A stretch of 64,000 bases of DNA from Rhyacophila brunnea (lineage: Eukaryota; Arthropoda; Insecta; Trichoptera; Rhyacophilidae), in contig JAGYXB010001001.1 in NCBI GenBank assembly GCA_022495005.1, forward strand, positions 496,001-560,000, read 5' to 3'. The translations under genes were made by a program, and so were the position numbers. The notes below the pieces were generated by a model. The model was not told the origin of the DNA, did no database searches, and was given only the letters and a program-made list of their open reading frames with translations. Shown one piece after another: positions 8,903 to 20,865 of the stretch; within the stretch, counting starts at the first letter, position 1; each line of letters begins with the position of its first letter.

Positions 8903-11900
8903 CCGATTGTTGAACTATTTTAACATCGATTGTCAATTGTATGTGATTTTTCAGTGGAACTTGTATTTAATTTAATTGAGGCTTTGTCAATTGTTTTATT
9001 CTCTTAAATTATTTCTTTCATTCTTATAAAACGGATGATACGTGATCTTTGGCTTGCGGAGATAGATATTTTAATTACTATGTTAGGTTATTTTGTAATC
9101 TATATTTTTGTATATTTATTTCAGCAGTGCTAATTTTTTCGCTTAGATATTTTCTATGTTGTATTTTTTTACTAATACATTATTACATTTTATCATCATA
9201 CTAGTTTTTAATCAGTGTATATATAATTTTGTTGGGAATATTGTAGTTTAGAAGGAGACTTATAATCTATATTGTTAGGTTTGTTAGTCAGAAAATTTTC
9301 ATGTCCGACGGCATTTGACTCTAGTTATTAAATCTGTTATAGTATTTTTTCTTAGTGAATTGTTAGAATTATGAATATTATGAAGTCCGTTGAAAAATGG
9401 AATGCTGGACAGCAAATCCTATCTAAACATAGTTGTTTGAGGTGTTTTTTTCAATTTTTGGTTAGAAACTGTTTTATAAATGCATTAGTTTGAATTATAT
9501 AAATAATGCTAGGTTTATATATTTTTTCTTAGCCAAAAATACTTAATTCATGTTATGTTAAAGTTAGTGCATTGTATTATCTTCGCTTGATTATTTATAT
9601 TAGTTACATTGTTCGTTTATTTTCTAACATCCAATTAAAAGTACATAGATAATATCAATAGTTCAGTGAAATTCATATAGTTTTGTTTGTTGTTGCCGCA
9701 GACGCTTCGAATGCTTCAGTTCTCCACGTGGCGCTATATTTTTACTGTTCAAGTAGTTTTATATTAGGTACTGGTCACTTCAAATCTTCAGTCTCATCTT
9801 TCGGAGGGTCAACATCTAAGAACTTTACTTTATACTATCTATACCTACTCTTTTATATATTTTCTATACTAGCTTACATTGTGCTTAGTGTATACAAGTG
9901 GTTTGATTTTTGGTAAGTTTTTGAACTATTATTTTAATCTTATGTTTGAACTATTCTTTTCAGTAATTATTTTTCATAAAAAGTGTATGGTTTGTAGATA
10001 GCTTGCGGCATTGTTCATTGCAAAATCTGCTTGGTGGTTATTTTTCTGGTTATTAGTTATTATTTTAAATCAGTGATTGTTTTATATTATTGAGTGTCAT
10101 ATTAAATTAGATAAATCTTCTGTTTGAATAAGTTTAATATTTAAAAGTTTCAATTAAAACTTAGTTATTAATATTTTAATCAATTCTAGCGTCAGTGAGG
10201 GTATTGTTTAGTTATTTGCAGATAAGAATATCTACTAGACCTAGTCTTTTCTCAATTTAATATTAGATGAGGTTATAAACAGAATTAATTTCATCGTCTA
10301 TCATCTTTTCTTGCTGATATTCTATTATAGAGCATAATCAGTAGGTATTAATATGTTTTTTTTTAAATATCCAATTTGTTACAAATGTTTCTAATTTGCT
10401 TTTTAGTAAGTTTCAATTTAGTGGTAGATTTGTCTACATTTAATTATATTAGGAATTATTGTCATCGCAAACTTTATTTAATATAATATCATAGTTAGAT
10501 AGCTTTGTTGTAATGGCGGATTGTCAATTCATTTTGATTATTTTTCTCTTATAATTTTTATTCTAATTTTTTAGACAAACTATGTAGGTAGGTAATGAAT
10601 TTACTTTCCCGCGTAAGTTTCCGAAAATCTCATTCTATTTTTTCATAAAGTTTTTGTTGTTAAGGCAATGTTAAAATTTAATAACCGTCATTTTTGTCAA
10701 AATGTGTAGTTATGAAATCATTCATGTAGGTATATTCCTATTACTTCCAAAAACCCATTTCAGGTATAAAACCTTCTTAACATTTTGTTTCAAGTAGTTA
10801 GGCAGGGACAAAATAGAATTATAGAAAAATAGTAAACAAGGTCGTTTCCTACTTTATGCATTTCAGAGTAATTTGAAACCGTCATTATGTATTTTACCCT
10901 TGGTTTTTTCCACACTTAACAATTGTTTAGTTTTTGTATCTCTCACTTAAATAATATTATTTATCTGCTTTCCAATTATATTTACGGCACTTCGGAGAAA
11001 AATTCTTTGAATTCACCGCATTTATTTGTTATTGTTTAAAATCTTTACCATTTCTAAATAGTGGGTTTATTTTTATTAGCCTATTGTCACATTTAGCTCT
11101 AGACCCTCTTAATTGCACCCCAATTTAGTTTTGGGACTTTTACAACTTTATTGTTATTGCTTTCTCTAAATATTTGAAACGGATGTGTTTTTATTTAAAA
11201 TGCAGTTTATTTTGCACAAAAACACATTAACTCAAGGTTTAAAACCCTCGATTTTATTACGGGTATTTCTTAGCATTCTGGTTTTGTATTGTTTTTTTAT
11301 TGCAGTTCGGAGAAATTTGCTGCATTTTTATTGTTTTCAACCACTTAGTTCTAGGTATCGATATTTTATTATATTGTTTACTTAGACCTTTTTTTAATTA
11401 CCCCTATTTAGGCATTCGGTTTTTCTTTTGACCATATCCGATCCTAATGGATGTTATGGGCTTTTACAAAACCCAGTTCTTGTTAATGTTTTATTAATAT
11501 TCTTTTAAGCAAATGTCTTTACATTTAAAGTACATTAATTTTACCTACCTAGTGAATACATAAACCATTGTATTATTCCTAGTAGATTTTAAATTGTTTT
11601 TTGTAAACTTTAGTAACTTAAAATAAGCTAATGGTTATATTTACCTACTGTTCAATAGATACTGCTCAGTATAAAGTTTCAAGCATTCTCATTACTATTA
11701 CAAAAATATAATCATATTATGCAGTGGTAATACCTACTTTTTCAAACTACTATAATCTGCTTACAATAATTCTCACGAGAGTTTTTTTTCTCTTTTCTCT
11801 GCATTCTTATTAATTATCATTTAAAATACAAGCATTTTATTTAATTTGCTTATAGTTTATTTCTCAGATGGGAAGCTATAATGCTATAACATTATTACAG

Positions 11901-12887
11901 TAGCACACCTTTTTTTAAATTTTAGTCAATTTAGAATGTAAATAACATGAATATTTTTTCAGATAATTATTATGCCGCGTGGGCATACATACCTACTGAC
12001 TCGATTGTATCATATGGGATTCTGATGAACGCTTCGAAGAGGATTTAAAAAAAAAAATCAAGATTGTCTTCTTCAATCTTGGGAGGACAATGTCTGGTCT
12101 TCGACATACCTTCTTCAATATATCACAGAGGATATAATTGAAAAGCTAAGTAACTGGTTAAATCATCACTATTTCTTTTCAGATGTTATTAATTCGTTGC
12201 CAGTGTTTAACTTTCACTATGTTAATCTTTAAAATAAAATAGTCGCAGTTTTAATCTTAAACCTGAGATTCAGCACTACTTCAACGACTATTAAAAAAAA
12301 TACTTACTGTAATTTTATTACGTCTGCTTGATTTTTTGAATATTTTCATCTTTTGATTAAATTCTATTACAGATTATTATTCGTCATCTTTCATACTTGA
12401 CTTTGCTCATAATTTTATCATAATTATTCTTTCAATTTCAAGTATCGGAGATTTTTTTTTTACACCTAAAGATTCGTAAATTTCTCGTTCATTTTAGACA
12501 ATTTTTCTTATTATTTCAATATTTTTTAATTTTTTATTGATTATCTCGATTTTTATTTTTCGACATTAATTATCATCGATTAGAACCTCGATATAATTTT
12601 TTCAGTAATATTTCAAAATTAATATTTTCTATCTAGATTTTTATTACTTGAAAACGATTGTCAATTGCCTAGGAGCGAGCTCAGTATATTTTTTTTCAGA
12701 TTTTTTTATTTTCGCACATTTTCTTATATCTCTACAAGCTTATCTTGTATATTATTTTGTTTTTACTCTTTAGCACTCTCTGTGCAATTTTAATATTTTC
12801 ACGTAAAATATAGTAGAGCTCAAATCGTTAAATTTGAAATAACTACTTGTTATTTGTTTATAAAAAGTTAGATACTTATAAATTAAT
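8903..12887 (+). other. LTR-element interior, 5' part, no coding content
   Basis: About 4 kb of strongly T-rich sequence on the plus strand with frequent T runs. Short open frames (such as 9683-9916 and 11185-11385) are hydrophobic, T-rich and resemble no gag or pol protein. The place where gag would normally start, after the primer site, has no long frame. Confidence 0.6.
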
Positions 12888-13097
12888 ATGAATGTCTACT
12901 CGTCACAAAGAGACATCATATACAGAAAGGACCTTGTGCAATCATCGGCAGCTAATTATTTTTCTAGCAAACTGGCGCCGAGATTCGTGGAAAACGTTGT
13001 TTTAAAGAAAATTTCGCCTTTAATCTACTTGCTTGGAGATAAAAATCTCAAACCAATAGGGAAATTTCATATTAAAGATATTGCCAAATCAGCATAA
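12888..13097 (+). CDS. Small ORF resembling the GPY/F module of Ty3/gypsy integrase
   Basis: A 69-codon ATG-to-TAA frame. Its middle, FSSKLAPRFVENVVLKKISP then LIYLLGD, and its end, IGKFHIKDI, follow the GPY/F pattern found at the C-terminus of Ty3/gypsy integrases: (Y/F)xAKLAPR(F/Y)xGPYxV.kxxSPxxYxL......G+.H+KDLK. The GP(Y/F) triad itself is replaced by V-E-N. The preceding VYRKD-like part (IIYRKDLVQSSAA) also fits. No zinc-binding HHCC domain or DDE core can be found upstream, so this is an isolated fragment. It may be a relic of a deleted pol or a retained piece; its intactness does not prove expression. Confidence 0.65.
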   Translation: MNVYSSQRDIIYRKDLVQSSAANYFSSKLAPRFVENVVLKKISPLIYLLGDKNLKPIGKFHIKDIAKSA

Positions 13098-16000
13098 TAT
13101 TTTTTAAATTACTATTAATCTTTTCATTCAATCTAAATATAACTAATTTTAATTGCACATTACTTTTAAATTTCACTTTTTGTTAAAATTGTACAATACA
13201 ATTTAAATGATTTTGACAAACTACTTTACATTATTTTTTTTTCTTAAAAGCTAAGATTCTACTTAATTGTGCTTGTTAATATTGCTACCATTTTCTTTCT
13301 TTTTTTTCAACATAATTTTACTTTTGGGTAAACTAATCACTTAGTTTGCATTTATTAATCTTGGAATTACCATTGTCACTCAAAGACAATAGAAAATTCT
13401 TTTTTTTTTCAAACTCATTTCGAAGGGGGTGATTCTACCCATTATCATGTCTAGAAACTAAGTTTATTCTTATCTATATCTATGTTAATGATTCCAATGT
13501 CATATATATTTTTTTTTTTGCAAATTTTCATGAATCATGATTAATTATGCTCTTATTATATATCGAAACTGATATTTACAAATTTGTTACTCTATAAAAC
13601 TTGTGTTTAAATTAGGTATGATGATTTTGTAATTTTGTATTGTAAATAATATACTTAAATGACGTATGACATTTACTTTTTTTTTCTCTTTTCCAATTAG
13701 TTTTATCTTTTAGTCTTATACGTTACATCTGATATCGAGATTTCTTTTCTTCAAAATTAAGATTAAAACAAAATCTTACAAATTATATTATATGTTTTCA
13801 AATATTCTTTCAACATGTTGTGACAATTTTAATCTACATAATTGTTTTATCTCATTCAAGGTTCACAACTACAACACTGAAAGCTTTTATTGGATGAAAA
13901 GCAATGTCGGCTTGCAGAGATTTGTGTCGCAGTATTCCAGTGGTCAACAGCCAAATGCAATCCTGTTTTTTTAATTGTGTCTATTACTTTATGGTTGAGG
14001 ACGTTCAACATCTTCAATTTTAAGTTTTGCTAGGTTGTGGTCATGAGGGCTTTTACGCAAATGCTTGCAAGGACAATTCAGTTTTCACACTAAAACATGT
14101 ATTTTTCTTTCTATTTTATTTCTCTTTTTACAACTGTACTGTGTACAGAATTTTTCTTGTAATTTATTGTTACTTGACTAGCTTATTTGTTAAATCAATC
14201 TGCAAAATGGTTTGGTTTCACTTTAGGGTTATATATTTTTTATTTTTAGTATTATTAATTAATTTTGTGAAATGAAAATTGAGCTTGTATTTGATAGGAA
14301 GTAAGTGTTAGTGACTATAAGTTCGGAGGTCTAGTTTTTTTTTCAATCTTACTCTATTGTGGATGATTTCTATGCAAAACTTTTATTTTCATACATCTCC
14401 ATACTCTCTTTAAAACTGCGAAGTCGCGGACATTTAGGATTGGTCCTTTACTTTGTAGTTTATCTGTGTCGCTCACAGATACTTTGATTTGGGTCGGGAA
14501 CATTTAGTGAGGAGCTTTACCCAATCACTCTATTTAGTCATTAGTCTTATGACATGAGTTTCATAAGCTATTGCACTACTATTCTTATTTAAGGTTGAGA
14601 AGAAGCAGATCCTATGAATGAATTTGTCACGTAATGGGCTCTAAATTCAGAATGTTTTCCTTGCATGAAAGCATAGTGGTGGCTTGTTTAGCTTAATTCT
14701 CGAAACATGAGTAAATTCTTTGTTTTGTGATGGATTTTACTTGAATTAGTAATTATCCATGGATATCGTTGGTGGTATCTAACAGTAATTTCGCACTAGC
14801 TTTCGATGTAGTTTTTGATGTAGCTGTGTTGCAACTCTCGTTTATTATGGTTTCTCAATAGATTCGTTTATTTCGCAATTCTCTCACATTTGTGTTCATG
14901 AATGGTCTCACGTTAGGTTAATTTTAGTTAGTAGGAAAGTGAGTCCAAGAAAGTATATATCTGTCGTTATAGAGAAGTCTCTTTGTTTTCCTTTGCAAGC
15001 TGGATGTCTACTTTGACTTTGCAGTAATTAAGTTAGTTTTAAATTTTGAACTTACCCTTGGTAGTGTTAGTTAATTATCGCAAGATATTGCATGATACTT
15101 CTGATGGATATACAATAAACAATAACCTTCAGTCATGTACATTGTATAAAACTTAGCGTAACTTTGAAAAAAGAACTGTTAAGGTGTGGCATCGAAGGAG
15201 CATAGAAACGCGAATAGAAGACATTAAAGCTAGATTTTTTTGATTAGATTTTTGTTTTTTTGTCAAGAGTAATCGTAATTTTTCTTTATTATTAGTTCGC
15301 TAATAAGCCTAATATTATTTGTTAGTAGATTCATGTAGAGAAATCGTGGTAGACAGATTTGTGACTAGGTATTTCTTATTGCATCATTTTTTCTAAATAA
15401 CGTTTCGTAGAAGATTTCCACGCATCATCACGCTGGATTAGTATCCTCGTGGGATAAACAGAAAAGTCTGCATACTAATCTGAAATTCCAATTGTATTTA
15501 GTTTAAATTATAAATGTACGGACTGCTTACAAACAGTGAGATAGTATATAACCGTTGAGTGAAAACCTTGAAGTGAACACCATTCCAGCAACTAAGAAAT
15601 TCATGGGAAGTAGAATTTTATTTGTGGCAGTGGCTTGTATTCTTTTTATGCATTTCATTGTACTGCTTCAATCTTTTATGTTATTATTTTTTCCACCTGT
15701 TATCCTTATGTGCTTATCGCAGGAGCTACTGGTTATTAATAACTAATCTTTAACGCAATAATTGACTTGGTCGCTTTCTGTTTTTTTTATACCAACACAA
15801 TTTTTTGCACTAAATCAACTTCCCAAGAGTTATCTTATCTTTATCTAAACTTATCTATGCATTTCTCTTTGTAAAATATTACTTATATTATCAAAGAATT
15901 GTAACTAGATAGTTTACATCTTTAAACTTTTATGTTGTATAAGTCATCATTATTATGATGTTGCTTGTGCAATACTAGATTTTGTATTATTTTAAATATC

Positions 16001-17048
16001 ACATTGTCTACTTAATGTAATGTATTTACCTAAGCATTACCATTGAACGGTAAGCTATTTTATCAAATCAGTCTACTAAATTGTAAACATATTTTCCCTT
16101 TGTTTTTGAAGCTATTTCAACTCGATTAAATGAGAATGTCATAAACTATGGCGAGCTTAAAGATAAATTAATTAATGTTCTCGATATCACGTAACGGTAT
16201 TAAACTAAAGACTGAATTAAAAATTGTATTTTTTTTTTTGCTGGTAGTTTTTTAATTTGGAAATGGACATACTGATAGATGTTATTTTAAATTGCTTATG
16301 TATCTTTTTCTTTCATTTATTTGATAACTTATTACTACGCTTTAATTTTATCTTTGCTTGTTCTTCATAAAGCTTTTTATTATTGACGAATCATTTATCA
16401 TCTTTTGCAAATGTTTTCTATTTGAAAACTTAAAACCATTTTTTTTGCTATGCTGGAAGACTAACAACATGTATAAATTGTATTGGTATTGTTTAGCATA
16501 CGTTTTTGAATTTTTGTATATTTACTGTATAATTTTATTATTTTTTCTGAGACTTTTTGAGACTTCGTGATCAATTTTACTTTCTGGTATTTGCTATCAT
16601 TATCATCAACATCAAGATTTTTTTTTTTTTCAACGTGAAAATGACAATTTTACCTTTGAAGAAACATTCAGTGAAAGTGAAAACAAGGAACGTAATTAAT
16701 TTCCTTTAGTGAAAAAATAAGGAACGAAATTTCCTTAAGTGAAAAAAATCCAGAGTGAACAAAACGCCTGTGTTGCGAAGTGTTTTTCTCAAACGATGCT
16801 CAAAGATTTTCGAGGAAAGACAAGCCCTTGGAACAAACCACTCTGCAAGATGAGGAACTGCTCTCCACTACTGATCTTGGGTCAGTGTATCACACGATGG
16901 TCTACTACCTAGCTACTCTGGCAGAGGCAACTGAACTTCAATGGTCGAGATACTGACGAGCCGTGGACAAATTCAACCACGATAAGTCACACCATGAACA
17001 GCTGACTGCCAATGGAAACCCTGGGAGGAGTTCAATCTTTTTTTCTTG
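13098..17048 (+). other. LTR-element interior, 3' part, no coding content
   Basis: About 4 kb of T-rich sequence. Short hydrophobic frames (13792-13974, 14027-14275, 16358-16570) have no recognisable domains. Near 16670-16745 related blocks repeat (AGTGAAAA, AAGGAACG, TTTCCTT). From 16745 to 17048 the base composition becomes more balanced, as often seen just before a 3' LTR. Confidence 0.55.
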
Positions 17049-17065
17049 GAGTGGAAAAGGGGTGT
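17049..17065 (+). other. Polypurine tract before the 3' LTR
   Basis: GAGTGGAAAAGGGGTGT ends directly at the TG of the 3' LTR. The purine run GGAAAAGGGG is where plus-strand DNA synthesis would be primed. Confidence 0.7.
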
Positions 17066-17932
17066 TGTCATGTTGTGGATACGTACCTATACGTAATTTG
17101 AGAGTAGGTAAACTCTCACCGATAGAAGAGGAAGCAAGATCGATTCTCTTTCACACAAACCCCCACCCTGCGGCCGTTGCTGATACCTACTTGTACTTTG
17201 GCGGACAGGAGGGTTGCACCTTTATCGATCTCGTGCACTTTTACCCTGACTTCTCAACTGGATGGATCTTTCAACTTAACTTACTTTTTGTGAACGGCCG
17301 GTACGGGACGCCGGCCACACATAAAAATCAGTTTTTCTTTCACTTTTATTGAACTTTTATTAACATTAATTTCTAAAATTCAGTGTCTACAATTTGAAGG
17401 GATGCAGAGCAGATGAGTACCCTATTATTTTTATTTATAATGTTTTTTTGTAGAATAGCATGTCTTCGCATAAAAAGATCACCGAGTCTCCTTAATTTCA
17501 ATTGTTATACTTGTCAAAATAAATTTAATGTTTTTTTTGCCTACAATAAACAACTATTGTTATCTCTAAATCTAGTGTTTTCTTTATTTACATGGTATTT
17601 AATTATGTACACACTTAGACAGCACTTGGCGCCCTTTTTATCAATTCAATTTTATCACACACTTATAAGTCTCTTTTATACATAGTTTTCTCAGTCTATT
17701 TAAATTCCTTTTTTTGCATATTTTATAGATGCTAGTTCTCTGTTAATCACATACAATTGTCAGCGCGATCTCATGGCCCTGAATAATTCAATTATCCGAT
17801 TTTACTATTCACGCTTAAATCTAATCATGCTCTACCTTTAACTTGCCATTTCTCCAACTTATATTTTTATTCACACATTCTCGCCTCTATTTTATTCAAA
17901 TATTTATTATCAATTTTATAGCTAAAATTACA
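17066..17932 (+). repeat. 3' LTR
   Basis: 867 bp. Compared with the 5' LTR I count about 20 differences by eye, nearly all beyond position 400 of the repeat and densest in the last 100 bases. Confidence 0.9.
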
Positions 17933-18110
17933 CCTCAGAGGCGAGGTGGGACGGTGGTTATTGCCATAAAATCTTTTCTGGATTTTAGCCTTGTTTTCCA
18001 CATACCCATACATGACGTGTTGCGGGTCCTTCTCTTGGGCTGCTTTTTCAACTCTGCTTGCACTGCAGTTTGGCGTCGTATTGGAGTGAATACTTTTAAG
18101 CTAGAAACAT
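17933..18110 (-). pseudogene. Jockey/CR1-like LINE C-terminus, 5' half (split by LTR element)
   Basis: Minus-strand frames give ASRVEKAAQEKDPQHVMYGY and, in another frame, RLKSRKDFM, both plausible for the region upstream of the RLRT motif of the fragment at 7641-8018. Removing the LTR element and one CCTC copy makes the two fragments contiguous. The gene is degraded by frameshifts. Where it begins beyond 18110 is unclear. Confidence 0.55.
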
Positions 18111-19700
18111 ATTATTGTCACGTCACATGTGCTCATATGCTAGAACCATCAGTTTACTCAATAATAAAAACTGGCCAACAGTTGTTCTAATTATGTGATA
18201 CATAAGGTCACATGCTTGAGGCATGTGTAAATTTGCTAAATACAACAAACGTTATATCACGCATGAAGTTAGTGGTATGACATGATACACGTTTAGTGAA
18301 TTTTGTGTGGTTCTGATACATTTACATTACGTAAATCATAACGACTGCACATTTTTTTCCTATATCGTGAGCTTACCATCGGCTCTCATGTGATTACATA
18401 ACGTGATGGTCATAATATATTTCTTGATTCATAGATGCGATAGGAGATAATAATCCGATTAAGCTGGTACGTGAAAAATATTTCCGTGGTTGCAGTGGAT
18501 TATGGTCCAAAGGCTGATTTCACGCTTGGCAATCGTGACGCATAGAGTTTTGTTTTTCATCATTATCGGTACCTACTATAACACAATGTGGCTCTTGTCC
18601 ACCTCCAGGAAATTCCTCCACTCCCTTATGTTCGCCATAAACTCTTTTCATCGCCTTAGAAATACTGTATTTTTTCTACAAAATCCAACCATCGCTGACT
18701 GCCGACTTTAATTTCTGTTGAAACGGAGCCTTTTTGGTAGTTGAGTGTTTTATATATTTGAGAGGATTTTGAGAGGCTATAAAGCCTACCCAATGGAGTT
18801 GTCCCACTTTTACGTGTAATGACCCAAACACATTACCATTATGTACTGTCACGTGTTGATAATGTGTTCGGGCCATAAGAATTTTCTTGATGAAATCCAC
18901 CATTCTAATTGATATTATGTTAATTTGGGCGTGATGACGATTTTGGAAGAGATTTGATCGAAAATATATTAATTGTAAACCGTAGTAGGAATTCTTTGTC
19001 AGATTTCATGAAAAATAAAATCGAATGATAAACAATATTAATAAACTAAATATTGACAGAGAACTGCTGTGGTTTCATTTTTAATGACTTATATTGATAG
19101 GTATGGGTTTACGTAGGGTGTTGATTTTTGCTTTTCACTTATTAAAAACACTGATTCAGGGACATTAAGTATATTCCGCTTGACAAGTAACAAGTAATTA
19201 CTAACAACATATTTTGTAAACGCACGCTTTGGCGCGAAAAAGGTAGCAAATCGTATTTAGAGGCGACGTTCAAGGCTCAAGGGTAGGTTACCGACTGACC
19301 GTACTACCTACTCTCGATCCTTCGTCCGCCCAGAAACAGATAACGGTAACTTTCTTTTTGTTTGTTTCGCTGTGCATCCTGGTCTAGCCTTGACGTATTT
19401 ACAGTTACAATAATATTATCATTATATTCCATTGGAGGATTTTTGATGGGGGATTTAGGCATTATGAAATTTGGTATCAATATATACAAGGTAGATTATT
19501 TACCTTGATTTACCATGTTTTAATTTGTATTGTCCATGATTTTGCCATTTCCAGCATTAATATCGATATTAAATGTCTGTATAATACTTTATGCGTATAA
19601 AATTGTTTATTGCTTGCCTATTTTTCCGATTATTTTTAGCACCGTTCTATTTTTCGTGTATTTATTGATAACCCAGCGTTGCAAAATTTCGACGCCATTA
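18111..19700. other. Unassigned sequence
   Basis: No gene or repeat that I can support. Several short frames exist without recognisable content. A small GC-raised patch lies at 19215-19345 (GGCGCGAAAAAGG, GAGGCGACGTTCAAGG). Confidence 0.4.
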
Positions 19701-19719
19701 ACTTATTCATGGCAATATT

Positions 19720-19990
19720 TTCGACTGCAAATCCATCGCTCGGGTGCTCCATTCGGGCTTAAACGTGCCATTCCAGCGCGATTAATTGGCCCTGTTAAAA
19801 TTGACGTTTTAATTGTATCAGGGTGGCAGAACGAGCAAGGAGGTGGCGAATTTCGAAGGCAAAACGGCGGGGCACAGGCGAGAGTGGCGCGCTCTGGCGA
19901 CAATTATCAAATCGCCGAGTTATGAATCATTTCGAACGGAGTTTCCGCTGTTCTGAAAAATTTACGACCACGCTTCTTGCTTATCTGAAC
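19720..19990. other. GC-raised, non-repetitive island (candidate conserved non-coding DNA)
   Basis: Sequence such as GGGCTTAAACGTGCCATTCC, GCGCGATTAATTGGCCCTG and GGGCACAGGCGAGAGTGG stands out from the AT-rich surroundings. Open frames exist on both strands but neither has recognisable protein content. Such islands in insect gene deserts are often enhancers; this is inference from composition. Confidence 0.35.
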
Positions 19991-20271
19991 AATATTATGC
20001 GACCCTAATACTTAAAGGAATTTTGTATAATTAATACAAGGGTAAGTGCGAGGTAAACTACAAGGGTTTTACAACACTTCCATATTATTTACTTTTATTA
20101 ATCTCAAAATTTCTTATCTTTATATTATATAAAGAATATAAAAAACACATTACTATCAACATATTGTATTATGGTAATATCATCACTAGTATAATATTAA
20201 CGTAGTATAGTAAAGTTAGTACGATAAATCATGAAATTACATTTTATCAATCAACAAAAAATATAACCAAC

Positions 20272-20346
20272 TTGAAAACACCTCAGATTTAGAAATGGAA
20301 AAAAATATATTTGAATTTATAGTGGTGTTTTCTGAGGTGTTTTCAA
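20272..20346. repeat. Short hairpin with a perfect 15-bp stem
   Basis: TTGAAAACACCTCAG at 20272-20286 pairs with CTGAGGTGTTTTCAA at 20332-20346, leaving a 45-base loop. It could be the terminal repeats of a tiny MITE. The sequence directly downstream carries a fragment of the family 1 SINE tail. Confidence 0.6.
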
Positions 20347-20383
20347 TTGATGTATATTCAATATAATATGGAATTTTACATTC

Positions 20384-20410
20384 TCGTGAATTATTCGTTG
20401 AATAAAAGAA
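20384..20410 (+). repeat. Fragment of the family 1 SINE-like tail
   Basis: TGAATTATTCGTTGAATAAA followed by AGAAAT matches the 3' tail seen at 1607-1637 and, reversed, near 26440-26470 and 26875-26900. Confidence 0.55.
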
Positions 20411-20809
20411 ATGTTTCATTAAAAAATATGACATTTTATTTTATTATTTCATTTTACGGATTTTACGCGTCGACTTGACTTTTTGATTTTCTGACACATT
20501 TACTTCAATATATTCAAATTTGCAAAAGCTTTTGCTTTATCAGAACATATTTAAAATTAATTGACACATTCAAAGACAACAATTTACTTTTCTAACTAAC
20601 TCTCTACTTGGTAAGTATCCATTTGTTAAAAATCATCTCGTAGTCGCTTAAGAAGTTTTCAATATTCCCCTACCCACTGATAAAAAAATACCATTATTTA
20701 AAATACAATTAGTGTCTTCTACTGCATTATATGTGTACGATTAAATATTTTTAAAAATACTTTCACGCCATAGAACGCATTTGATAAAAAATAAAAAAAT
20801 ATCCCATCA
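20411..20809. other. Unassigned AT-rich sequence
   Basis: Nothing supportable beyond AT-rich DNA. Confidence 0.4.
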
Positions 20810-20865
20810 GAGCTCGTCTGGGATTTGAACCCGGGACCTTTTGCACCCTAAGCGAAAATCATACC
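20810..20865 (-). pseudogene. 5'-truncated tRNA-Pro (AGG)-like sequence
   Basis: Read on the minus strand the segment has GGTATGATTTTCGCTTAGGG (D-arm end plus an anticodon loop with AGG), then GTGCAAAAGGTCCCGGG, the T-loop GTTCAAATCCC, and AGACGAGCTC as the 3' acceptor strand. This follows eukaryotic tRNA-Pro(AGG) closely, but the first 17 or so bases (5' acceptor and A-box) are missing and the anticodon stem is mispaired. It is a pseudogene or the head of a truncated SINE. Confidence 0.75.

Larger units (their letters stand above)
8019..17932 (+). mobile_element. 9.9-kb LTR retrotransposon with non-coding interior (LARD-like)
   Basis: Two long direct repeats (8019-8882 and 17066-17932) begin TGTCATGTTG and end AAAATTACA. 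Directly outside them CCTC occurs on both sides (8015-8018 and 17933-17936), a 4-bp target duplication as in Ty3/gypsy elements. A TGG-starting primer-binding-site candidate follows the left LTR and a purine tract precedes the right one, giving the plus orientation. The 8.18-kb interior has no frame longer than about 130 codons and no visible gag, protease, RT or RNase H. The only recognisable coding piece is a GPY/F-like ORF at 12888-13097. The LTRs are about 97-98% alike, so the copy is fairly young and was probably already non-coding when it moved. Confidence 0.85.

Noticed and set aside
18676..18903. 75-codon minus-strand frame with a hydrophilic sequence
   Set aside because: No recognisable motif, no neighbouring exon, composition like surrounding DNA.
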